From Paenibacillus chondroitinus NBRC 15376 (lineage in GTDB: Bacteria > Bacillota > Bacilli > Paenibacillales > NBRC-103111), in assembly GCF_004000765.1 (NCBI RefSeq), contig NZ_BILW01000021.1, forward strand, positions 54,393 to 118,392: a stretch of 64,000 nt of DNA. Reading direction: 5' to 3'. The translations under genes and the position numbers were made by a program. This document shows, piece by piece, positions 1 to 6,742 of this stretch (position 1 is its first letter; each line of letters starts with the position of its first letter). The notes below the pieces were generated by a model that was given only the letters and a program-made list of their open reading frames with translations, made no database searches and was not told the DNA's origin.

Positions 1-716
1 TGCCACATACGATCATAATCCCCATCTGGATAGGTTTGAACAAATGCCGTCCACTGAACGGGTGCAAGGTATTTCTCGAAATACTTGCCGCATTTTCCGG
101 AGTCAACAGCGAATTCGGTTTTGATTCCGATATGCCATTGAAGCATCCTGATTAACATATCCCGCACGGGGTGCTCGTACATGAATTTCGCATAGACAAG
201 CTCTTTGCGCCATAATCCTTTCGCTATATAGGTACTCACCCACCAGAACTCGTTGCAGCAACCTGCAAATTGAGATGAAGTAGGCGGATGTGTCAAATAG
301 TCGCGGTTGTTTGGTTCATCAAATGGTTCGATAATTCCATCCTTGTCCAGCAGAAGCACGCTCAAGCTGTCTCTATGCCAAGTGGCGATATGGTCTACTT
401 CGTAGAAGGATAAATCAATGCGGTTACCGTCCGTAAATTGCATAAGGAATGTAAATTTATGTATGGGTTCTGAAACTTTCTCCCCCATCTCATCCGGTGT
501 TTGCATGATCATAATTTTCCCGAAGCGGTCAATCCAACTGCGATCTTGAATAAAGGATTGCACAGAGGTCACCACGTACACAATGTCATAATCCTGAAAA
601 ATATCCTTCGGAACGTTCGGATTGACGCGTGAACCGTTCATGATGACCGCTCGAATGTTTTCGCTCTCTTGTGCAAACCCTAGAAGGAGTGCAAGCATCT
701 CTTTTTCAGTTCTCAT
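1..716 (-). CDS. aadK: Aminoglycoside 6-adenylyltransferase, 3' end cut by window
   Basis: ANT(6)-type enzyme that adenylates streptomycin at the 6 position, a cytoplasmic resistance function. The translation starts MRTEKEMLALLLGFA and contains the nucleotidyltransferase signature VIMNGSRVNPN (about residues 25-35), followed by DIFQDYDIVYVV, whose aspartates bind metal. About 238 residues are visible out of the roughly 285 usual for the family, so only the C-terminus lies outside. It begins 17 bp after the stop of the upstream metallo-hydrolase gene on the same strand, so the two are probably cotranscribed. Such genes are often chromosomal in Bacillus and Paenibacillus, and nothing nearby looks mobile. 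Confidence 0.93.
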   Translation of the reverse strand, partial: MRTEKEMLALLLGFAQESENIRAVIMNGSRVNPNVPKDIFQDYDIVYVVTSVQSFIQDRSWIDRFGKIMIMQTPDEMGEKVSEPIHKFTFLMQFTDGNRIDLSFYEVDHIATWHRDSLSVLLLDKDGIIEPFDEPNNRDYLTHPPTSSQFAGCCNEFWWVSTYIAKGLWRKELVYAKFMYEHPVRDMLIRMLQWHIGIKTEFAVDSGKCGKYFEKYLAPVQWTAFVQTYPDGDYDRMW

Positions 717-733
717 TTCGATTCCTCCACATC

Positions 734-1549
734 CTACAAATATTCACGTTTCATAATACTCACGTTTTCTTTATGGCACTCTTCCGTGAAGGAAGATGGA
801 AAAGCATGCTCTTGATGAAGCGCCTCTAGCGCTGATACATCGTTCGCGACAACAGACTGGCGGAGCCTTTCCAGGTAATCGGCTGCCACTTCCACACGTC
901 TCTTCATTTCACCTTGATCGGATGTGGCTAAGCCATGACCAGGGACTAATAGCTGTACATGATGCTGCTCGAGGATTCTGCTGCTTTTCTCAAGTGTCTG
1001 ATTGTACGCCTTCGCGCTATCGTAAATGAAAGGCAATTCAAAATCCGATAAATAGTCCCCTGCAATCAGAATGCCCAAGGGTTCAACTACCGTCATTAAT
1101 CCGTCTGCTGTGTGTCCTGGCGCCAAATAGAAGGTCAAAGTCGCTTCTCCCAGGTGTAACTGCTGTCCATCCTCCTGGATCACGATATCCAGCTCGGGAA
1201 ATAGAATCGGATAATTCCTGATCACATAATTCTCGTTGTCAAAGTTCTTAATAAGCTTCAGCTTATGGTCTTTCTTGGGGTGGTTTTGGAGCGCCAAACT
1301 TCCAATTGTTTTCGCGCCCGGGAACGCCTGATAGCCAATGATATGATCGAAATCTCCATGTGTAAAAAGCAGATAAATCTCCCGCTCTCCCTGGATGGAT
1401 TGGACATAATGTTGGATGGCTTCAATTTCATTCGGCAGCCAATTTGGATCCACGATGATGATCATTTCATTCGTTTGTATGACGGTCGAAGTGGTTTGAA
1501 ACAGTGCGCTTTGGAAAACGGTCACAGCTTCATTTTGCAATTGAATCAT
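734..1549 (-). CDS. MBL-fold metallo-hydrolase
   Basis: Metallo-beta-lactamase superfamily hydrolase of 271 residues, cytoplasmic, substrate unknown. Zinc-binding motif THGDFDHI near residue 70 stands in for HxHxDH; PGHTADG, AGDYLSD and VPGHG supply the later metal ligands. An upstream TTG at 1576 is in frame, but the ATG at 1549 (MIQLQNEAV) has AGAAGG ahead of it and is preferred. First gene of a likely two-gene unit with aadK. It resembles general MBL hydrolases rather than a true beta-lactamase, since it has no signal peptide. Confidence 0.85.
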   Translation of the reverse strand: MIQLQNEAVTVFQSALFQTTSTVIQTNEMIIIVDPNWLPNEIEAIQHYVQSIQGEREIYLLFTHGDFDHIIGYQAFPGAKTIGSLALQNHPKKDHKLKLIKNFDNENYVIRNYPILFPELDIVIQEDGQQLHLGEATLTFYLAPGHTADGLMTVVEPLGILIAGDYLSDFELPFIYDSAKAYNQTLEKSSRILEQHHVQLLVPGHGLATSDQGEMKRRVEVAADYLERLRQSVVANDVSALEALHQEHAFPSSFTEECHKENVSIMKREYL

Positions 1550-1745
1550 AGGTTTCTCATCCTTCTTTCTACGCAAATCGTACTCGTTATTCTATCTTAC
1601 GTTTACATGTAAGCACAATAATTGCCATGGTTAATAAACCCATCGTACCCATTAATCCACTAAAGCCCGCCATGATTTTCTATGGTACAGTTATCCCATA
1701 AAGCCTTTTTACTACCAAATTTGGAATAAGGATGTGTCATCACAT

Positions 1746-2225
1746 ATGAAAAAACTAGTTATATCTACCACGGTAGCGCTTTCTGTACTATTTTCGACGG
1801 TTGGGGTGTCAATGCCTGCTTCTGCATCGGCACAAGAGATTTATGCCACGAACGGTCATAAATTTGTAAATACAGCAAAATCTTATATCGGTAAAGTAAC
1901 TTACCGTTTCGGTACCAAAGATCCGGCGCATCTCACTTTTGATTGCTCTGCATTTACACAATTTGTATTCAAGCAAAATGGCGTTAATATCCCTTGGGGC
2001 TCCAAAGCTCAAACGAGTTTCGGTTCCCGCGTGCCAAGCAAGAGCCAATTAGCCATCGGCGACCTTGTCATGTTCAGCGTGAGCAAGCCTGGCCAAATCG
2101 ATCATGTAGGGATTTATGTTGGAAATGGTAATTTCATAAGTAACACGAAGAGCTCCGGCGTTGTCATTACGTCTTTAAACACAGGTTACTGGAGTACTCG
2201 CTACATAACAGCTAGACATTATTAA
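1746..2225 (+). CDS. Secreted NlpC/P60 family peptidoglycan endopeptidase
   Basis: Short cell-wall hydrolase of 159 residues that would cut peptide stems of peptidoglycan outside the cell. A Sec signal peptide (MKKLVISTTVALSVLFSTVG, ending near ASASA) precedes a single NlpC/P60 domain. The catalytic cysteine is in TFDCSAFTQFVF, the histidine in QIDHVGIYVGNG, and the third polar residue is probably the Asn of GNFISN. No SH3 or LysM domain is present. An in-frame GTG at 1734 would add four residues; the ATG is chosen because it directly begins the signal peptide. Confidence 0.9.
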   Translation: MKKLVISTTVALSVLFSTVGVSMPASASAQEIYATNGHKFVNTAKSYIGKVTYRFGTKDPAHLTFDCSAFTQFVFKQNGVNIPWGSKAQTSFGSRVPSKSQLAIGDLVMFSVSKPGQIDHVGIYVGNGNFISNTKSSGVVITSLNTGYWSTRYITARHY

Positions 2226-2250
2226 TCCTATATATTAGGCATACTTACTA

Positions 2251-2298
2251 AAAAGAGAGTTCAAGGAATATCCATTCCTTTGAACTCTCTCCCTTTTT
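2251..2298. terminator. Bidirectional intrinsic terminator
   Basis: Long perfect stem (AGAGAGTTCAAGGAAT paired across a 4-nt loop) flanked by an A-run and a T-run. It separates the converging NlpC gene and the small PH-like gene. Confidence 0.9.
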
Positions 2299-2304
2299 CA
2301 CTGA

Positions 2305-2655
2305 TTATGATCTCACAGTTTGCTCCAAAATACGCTGTTTAATTTCCTCCGGATGATCGATCTGAAACACAACTTTGCCAAATTCATGTTCCTCCAATTC
2401 AAGAACAACGACATCCTTGTGATTTTCATAAGAAATGAAGCACCATCTGTTCCCGATCAGAAAACGACCTTCTCGAATGTCGGCGACCGAAGTACCCACC
2501 CGGAATTGAAACATCGATAGTTTAAAATCTTCAATCGACACTTTTTTGATGTTTTTAAAAGGGATTTCTACATGACGTTTTAACGCGGCAGCACTAGTCA
2601 ATCCTGATAGATGTAGAATAAGGCGGTCATTCGTATATTCAACGGTTCTTGGCAT
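2305..2655 (-). CDS. Small protein with bacterial PH-like fold
   Basis: 116-residue cytoplasmic protein of unknown function. Start chosen at MPRTVEYTNDRL because GGAGGTACTCCT sits just upstream; the longer frame to 2694 has no such site. Alternating short beta-type segments (RLILHLSGL, VEIPFKNIKKVSI, VVVLELEE) and the phrase IPFKNIKKVSI resemble bacterial pleckstrin-homology-like proteins. It has no membrane segment or signal. The family assignment is by pattern only. Confidence 0.7.
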   Translation of the reverse strand: MPRTVEYTNDRLILHLSGLTSAAALKRHVEIPFKNIKKVSIEDFKLSMFQFRVGTSVADIREGRFLIGNRWCFISYENHKDVVVLELEEHEFGKVVFQIDHPEEIKQRILEQTVRS

Positions 2656-2863
2656 AGGAGTACCTCCGAGCTTCAAATTTTTTCCATTCAGCATTACTTT
2701 CCTAAACTTATCTGAACATCTATAATACGATTAAGTGTACAAGATCGTTCACACGACCTATCGAGATCTGAGAATGATTTCATCTAAAATAGGTTTTGTT
2801 TTTATGTTTAGTTTTCAATAGAATGATTAAATTCGCTAACAACTATGCAAAGAAGGAATCAGC

Positions 2864-3208
2864 ATGCCGTTTCTCCGTTTCAAAGGATTTCAGAAAGACT
2901 TCGTTTCTTCGATCTCAACCAATGTGGTGCAGGAGTTTTCAAAGGTAACCGGCGTCTTGCCGCAAAAGGTGAAAATCGAGCTTCTGCTAATAGAACAGCT
3001 TAGCAATTCACCGCAATCGCTGGAAATTCTCATGTTTCCAAGAGATCAGGAAATGCACGACCGTATTGCGCAAGAGATGAATAATCTGCTAGCCGCGCAT
3101 GGCTATGGCGATGTTCATATCTTCTTTATCCTATTGTCCCCTCATTTGTATTACAAAGAAGGACAACCCTTGAAGTCCATTTCGGAAGAACCCATCTCCT
3201 TAACATGA
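2864..3208 (+). CDS. DUF1904 family protein
   Basis: 114 residues beginning MPFLRFKGFQKDFV, the typical opening of DUF1904 proteins, which have a tautomerase-like fold. Later segments LEILMFPRDQEMHDRIAQ and YGDVHIFFILLSPHLYYKEG also fit. AAGGAATCAGC precedes the ATG. Biological role unknown. Monocistronic, with its own promoter region from 2656 and a terminator behind it. Confidence 0.8.
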   Translation: MPFLRFKGFQKDFVSSISTNVVQEFSKVTGVLPQKVKIELLLIEQLSNSPQSLEILMFPRDQEMHDRIAQEMNNLLAAHGYGDVHIFFILLSPHLYYKEGQPLKSISEEPISLT

Positions 3209-3231
3209 TTCCGGTCATGAGGAACAAGTAA

Positions 3232-3272
3232 AAAACCTCCCTTACCACAACTGTGGTTTGGGAGGTTTTCTT
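3232..3272. terminator. Bidirectional intrinsic terminator
   Basis: AAAACCTCCC...GGGAGGTTTT stem with T-rich tail, between the DUF1904 gene and the converging glycerophosphodiesterase gene. Confidence 0.85.
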
Positions 3273-3275
3273 TTT

Positions 3276-4031
3276 CTATATTTGCTTGTCAGTCTTTAAT
3301 TGGACGAGAGCGGCAATGTTACGTGTGGTGATCGAGTGAACGCCCATTTGACTAAAATGCTCCATCTCATCTACCTCATTGACTGTCCAAATGCAGACAT
3401 CTAGCCCATACTCCGCTGCAATTGGCAGCAGTTCAGGTGCGACCACGCGATAATTCAAATTAAGCCCGAAACAGGCTGAAGCTGCGGCGTCTTTACAAAT
3501 TTGATGAGCAACCTCCAAGTAAGGAGCACTCGTCATAAATAAAGCAGGATCAACGTTTAACAGCTTGCGTAGACGCGGATTTACTCGCTGAACAAGCTGG
3601 GCACGGTCTTTCTCGCAGCCGGACAAGAAAACCTGATCCAGCAGTTGATTCTTTTCAATCCATGCCGATATGGGTTCTACACATGCATCTGATTTAAGGT
3701 CCAAATTCATCCGCACACCGGACTTCCTCAGGTAAGGAAGTACAGCGTCCAAAGAAAGAATGCGCATGGTTTCACCAGGAGCCCCGTTATGGGCTTTAAC
3801 ATCTATCTGTTGCAATTGTTCATAGCTCATCTGAGAGATCCAGCATTCTGTGCCGTCTGCCAAATGAACATTATCATCATGGGAAAGAACAAGAATTCCA
3901 TCAGCCGTAACAAGAATATCCTCTTCCAGGATATCGGCTCCGCATCTTAACCCAGCTTCGATGGATTTGAGCGTATTATCCGGTGTACCCATACAGCCGG
4001 TGTGGGCTGTCATTCGTGGAAATGAACTCAT
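3276..4031 (-). CDS. Glycerophosphodiester phosphodiesterase family protein
   Basis: 251-residue cytoplasmic TIM-barrel enzyme of the GDPD family, expected to hydrolyse a phosphodiester such as a glycerophosphodiester. Visible family motifs: AHTGCMGTPDNTLKSIEAG at residues 9-27, ILEEDILVTADGILVLSHDD (metal ligands E, D and catalytic H), and LNLDLKS. The usual HRG tripeptide reads HTG here, so the arginine is replaced; the catalytic histidines and acidic residues are kept. Its ATG overlaps the stop of the upstream PHP gene by 4 bp (ATGA), and GGAGGAGGCGATAA precedes it. Last gene of a three-gene unit with the split PHP hydrolase. Confidence 0.88.
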   Translation of the reverse strand: MSSFPRMTAHTGCMGTPDNTLKSIEAGLRCGADILEEDILVTADGILVLSHDDNVHLADGTECWISQMSYEQLQQIDVKAHNGAPGETMRILSLDAVLPYLRKSGVRMNLDLKSDACVEPISAWIEKNQLLDQVFLSGCEKDRAQLVQRVNPRLRKLLNVDPALFMTSAPYLEVAHQICKDAAASACFGLNLNYRVVAPELLPIAAEYGLDVCIWTVNEVDEMEHFSQMGVHSITTRNIAALVQLKTDKQI

Positions 4032-5053
4032 TTATCGCCTCCTCCTCTATCCTCTGACAGATAAATCGCATTCGTAAATCCAATTAACGTATGGACGTTG
4101 CAAAAAACACCGGACATCTCCGCTCGCATCCATGTAACGCCTGTTAAATCAAGCTCTATTGTCAGATGAGATTGGTCTCGCGTCAGTTTCAATACGGCAA
4201 GTTCCCCCTTGTTGCTAACCAGTTTCATCTCTAACGGATGATCCGGAAGCTCCCAGTGGCCCTCTCTTGCCGTAAAATCGACGCCAACCGTGACTTCCGT
4301 CAGCTCACCCTGCTTAACTTGAATGCTGTCGCCGATCTCTGCCCCTTCACGGCCGGATTGACCAACGCGCAGCTGCGGCAGCGGCCCCATGGAAACCGCG
4401 ACCGCTCCGCGTTTCAACGCATCAAGTGCCGCAGCGACAATGCCTGAGCTTGCCACGAGCGAATCGCTTAATCCTAAATAAGTCGCAGAAATCGGCTCTG
4501 AAACCGGATCAGACACGTGCCAATCTCTGCCGCTCGTCGCGGCAATCTGATAACCCTGATTAAGCAGATCCGTCCACATTGCGAATGCGCGTGCGTTATT
4601 TCTCCGAATCGATGGGAACAACCCTGACCATACCTCAATATAATCGATCTCGTTCCAGTCCGAGACCTCGAACTCCCAGTAGCAGCCTGTGCACATGGGA
4701 CTGCCGACACGAAAAGGATGCGCCAGCCCGACAAGCCCGCCTTGGCGATGAACACCTTCTATGCCTCTATGAATGTGAAACGGACTTAAATTTCGCCAAT
4801 CGACATACTCGGACAATCCGAGTGTCAGCATGTGACCAAAGAAAGTGGTCCATTCCAATCCCGGGATCACCTCGACCCCGGTTGCGGCCACGACCTCATC
4901 ACGATTCGAAAGACCTGTCATCGTATTATGATCTGTTAGCGCGACACCCCGCAGCCCTAATTCTCTGGCAGCTTCAGCTAGCTCTAACAGGGATTGCTTG
5001 CCGTCACTGTGAAAGGTATGACAGTGAAGCTCAAATGGCAGCCATTGCTTCAT
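4028..5053 (-). CDS. PHP-domain phosphoesterase, catalytic half of a split CehA-type enzyme
   Basis: 341 residues. Starts MKQWLPFELHCHTFHSDGK, so the first PHP motif (HCHTFHSDG) is at the very N-terminus, followed by GVALTDHNTMTG, VIPGLEWTTFFGH, GLAHPFRVG and SGRDWHVSD, which are the metal-binding positions of the polymerase-and-histidinol-phosphatase family. No signal peptide. The start overlaps the stop of the preceding 153-residue gene by 4 bp. The fused protein at 10198-11478 carries both halves in one chain, so these two products probably act together. Expected to hydrolyse a phosphoester; the substrate is unknown. Confidence 0.85.
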   Translation of the reverse strand: MKQWLPFELHCHTFHSDGKQSLLELAEAARELGLRGVALTDHNTMTGLSNRDEVVAATGVEVIPGLEWTTFFGHMLTLGLSEYVDWRNLSPFHIHRGIEGVHRQGGLVGLAHPFRVGSPMCTGCYWEFEVSDWNEIDYIEVWSGLFPSIRRNNARAFAMWTDLLNQGYQIAATSGRDWHVSDPVSEPISATYLGLSDSLVASSGIVAAALDALKRGAVAVSMGPLPQLRVGQSGREGAEIGDSIQVKQGELTEVTVGVDFTAREGHWELPDHPLEMKLVSNKGELAVLKLTRDQSHLTIELDLTGVTWMRAEMSGVFCNVHTLIGFTNAIYLSEDRGGGDK

Positions 5054-5511
5054 GCGTCTGCACCTCCGTCCCATACCTGCAGGCGATAGCGGCATTCCTC
5101 GGTTACAACACAATGAACATTAATCATGATCTTTAGTTGCCCCCTCGGGAAGACACCCGGGGTAAATCCGGGAGAAGCCTCCGTAGTAGTAACCGTGAGG
5201 TGTTGGACAGGATCATGGCGGTGTCCGGCGCCGCGAAATCCATGCTCATCATCGAAGGATAATGTCAATAAATTCTGCAAAGGCAGAAACTCCCGCCAAT
5301 TGTAGGAGGCTCTATGTTCTTCCAGGATGTATTGGTTAAGTCCTTCGCGAATCAATGCCTCCGCTTGCTCCTCATCCTCCAGCTTTTTCGGCTCATAGGC
5401 GAATTTCACATGAAGTTCATGGCAATCTTTAGGCAGATGAAGCGTGTAAGTAATATGACTTTTGGAACAGCTCGGTGTTACGGTTCCTTCTGCAATCAAC
5501 AAAGTTTTCAT
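5050..5511 (-). CDS. N-terminal (non-catalytic) half of split CehA-type hydrolase
   Basis: 153 residues without PHP motifs. The stretch around DEHGFRGAGHRHDPVQHLTV and ASPGFTPGVFPRGQLKIMIN aligns with DSHKVRGWSGGARSEFVIGL and ATPGYLPGELQAGDWAVLHN of the N-terminal domain of the fused protein at 10198-11478, with RGxG, TPG/TPGY and the ending hydrophobic strand in the same order. RBS AAGGAGG lies 7 bp before the ATG. A LacI-type operator lies about 45 bp upstream. First gene of the unit 5511 to 3276. Confidence 0.75.
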   Translation of the reverse strand: MKTLLIAEGTVTPSCSKSHITYTLHLPKDCHELHVKFAYEPKKLEDEEQAEALIREGLNQYILEEHRASYNWREFLPLQNLLTLSFDDEHGFRGAGHRHDPVQHLTVTTTEASPGFTPGVFPRGQLKIMINVHCVVTEECRYRLQVWDGGADA

Positions 5512-5554
5512 CCTAAAACCTCCTTCTTGATAATAGCACCTCGGGGTACAATAG

Positions 5555-5569
5555 GGTAAGCGCTTAACC
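5555..5569. promoter_or_regulatory. LacI-family operator (or cre) palindrome
   Basis: GGTAAGCGCTTAACC with a perfect TAAGCGCTTA core, about 45 bp upstream of the split PHP unit. LacI-family proteins and CcpA bind AAGCGCTT-type palindromes. The neighbouring interrupted LacI gene is the obvious local candidate binder. Confidence 0.7.
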
Positions 5570-5586
5570 TAATCTTAATAATTCAG

Positions 5587-5635
5587 ACCGTTCTATCTTC
5601 TCAAATCTATCACTTGAGAGGTAGAACGGCCTCGT
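5587..5635 (-). terminator. Probable terminator of the lacI-type gene
   Basis: CCGTTCTA...TAGAACGG imperfect stem directly after the regulator's stop codon, followed on the minus strand by an AT-rich but not pure T tract. Confidence 0.55.
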
Positions 5636-6646
5636 TTATTGCTTATTGTAAGATGTACATGAGTTCCGTATAACAAGCTCCGGCAGCAAAACAACCCGCT
5701 GTTTCAACACTTTCTCTCCTTTAATCTCCTCTACGAGCAGATCAACCGCCCTGCGTCCAATTTCCTGGATTGGTTGAGCAATGGTGGTAAGGGGAGGATC
5801 AATCAAAGTTGCGAGAATCGTATTATCGAAACCGACGACCGATAGCTCGTTCGGCAGCTGCATGCCCGCAACTCTAGCCGCGCGAATGGCGCCGATAGCT
5901 AACAGATCGTTGCAAGCGAACACCGCCGAAGGCTTGTCTTCGAGCTGTAGCAGGTGGGCCATCGCCTGCTGGCCGGTCTCTACGGAAAAACCGCCTGTAG
6001 CGATCAACCGTTCCTCAACCTGCAAACCGGCATGGCTCAAAGCTTACTTGCAGCCTCTGAGTCGCTCCCGGTTGCTCATATTATCCATATCCTCAACGAG
6101 GATAGCAATTCGCTTATGACCTAATTCCAATAGATGGTTGCCCGCCTGGAAACCCCCAAGATAGTCGTCAACCATAACCGTATCCACGGCTAGCGTTGGC
6201 ATTTCGCCCGTAATTAAAGCAATCGGAATGTTTTGTTGGATCAGCTTTTTTAAAAACTGATCATTCTGAATTCGGGTCGCCGAGATGATTCCGTCTACTC
6301 GCTTCTGTGAGAGCAGCGATAAATATTTCACTTCTTTGTCCGGATCGTTATCGGTGTTACATATAAACACGTTAAAACCATGCTCGTGTCCCCGATCTTC
6401 GACAGACCGGGCTATCTCGGCGAAGAAAGGATTCGCCAAATCGGGTAGCGTAAGTCCGATTGTGTAAGTGCTTTTCCCCGTTAACGCTGCCGCTACCATA
6501 CTTGGCTGGTATTTCAGCTGCTCCATTACGCTATGTACGTGCTTCCGCGTCTTATCGCTGATTCGGCCCGTGGCGTTGATAACTTTGGAGACGGTAGCGA
6601 TGGATACCCCGGCGGCTTGGGCAACATCGTAGATGGTCGGTTTCAT
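5636..6646 (-). pseudogene. LacI-family regulator interrupted by an in-frame TAA
   Basis: Reads as one continuous 336-codon LacI-type repressor: HTH MKPTIYDVAQAAGVSIATVS, then LPDLANPFFAEIARSVEDRG, ending SVVGFDNTILATLIDPPLTT and LPELVIRNSCTSYNKQ. A single TAA at 6044-6046 stops it after RERLRGCK; the next codons ALSHAGLQVEERL continue in the same frame. The normal family phrase here is RLxGFxxAL, so one base change (for example CAA to TAA) explains it; no frameshift is needed. The first piece keeps the DNA-binding domain but lacks half the sugar-binding core. GAGAGGGGCAAGGA precedes the ATG. It lies between the two hydrolase clusters. Confidence 0.85.
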
Positions 6647-6742
6647 TCCTTGCCCCTCTCAATAAACGTTCCTATCACAGACAATCCATATTGGCTTTAT
6701 CATACGATATGAACCGCCGAGCTGTAAACGTGAGAATAGCAA

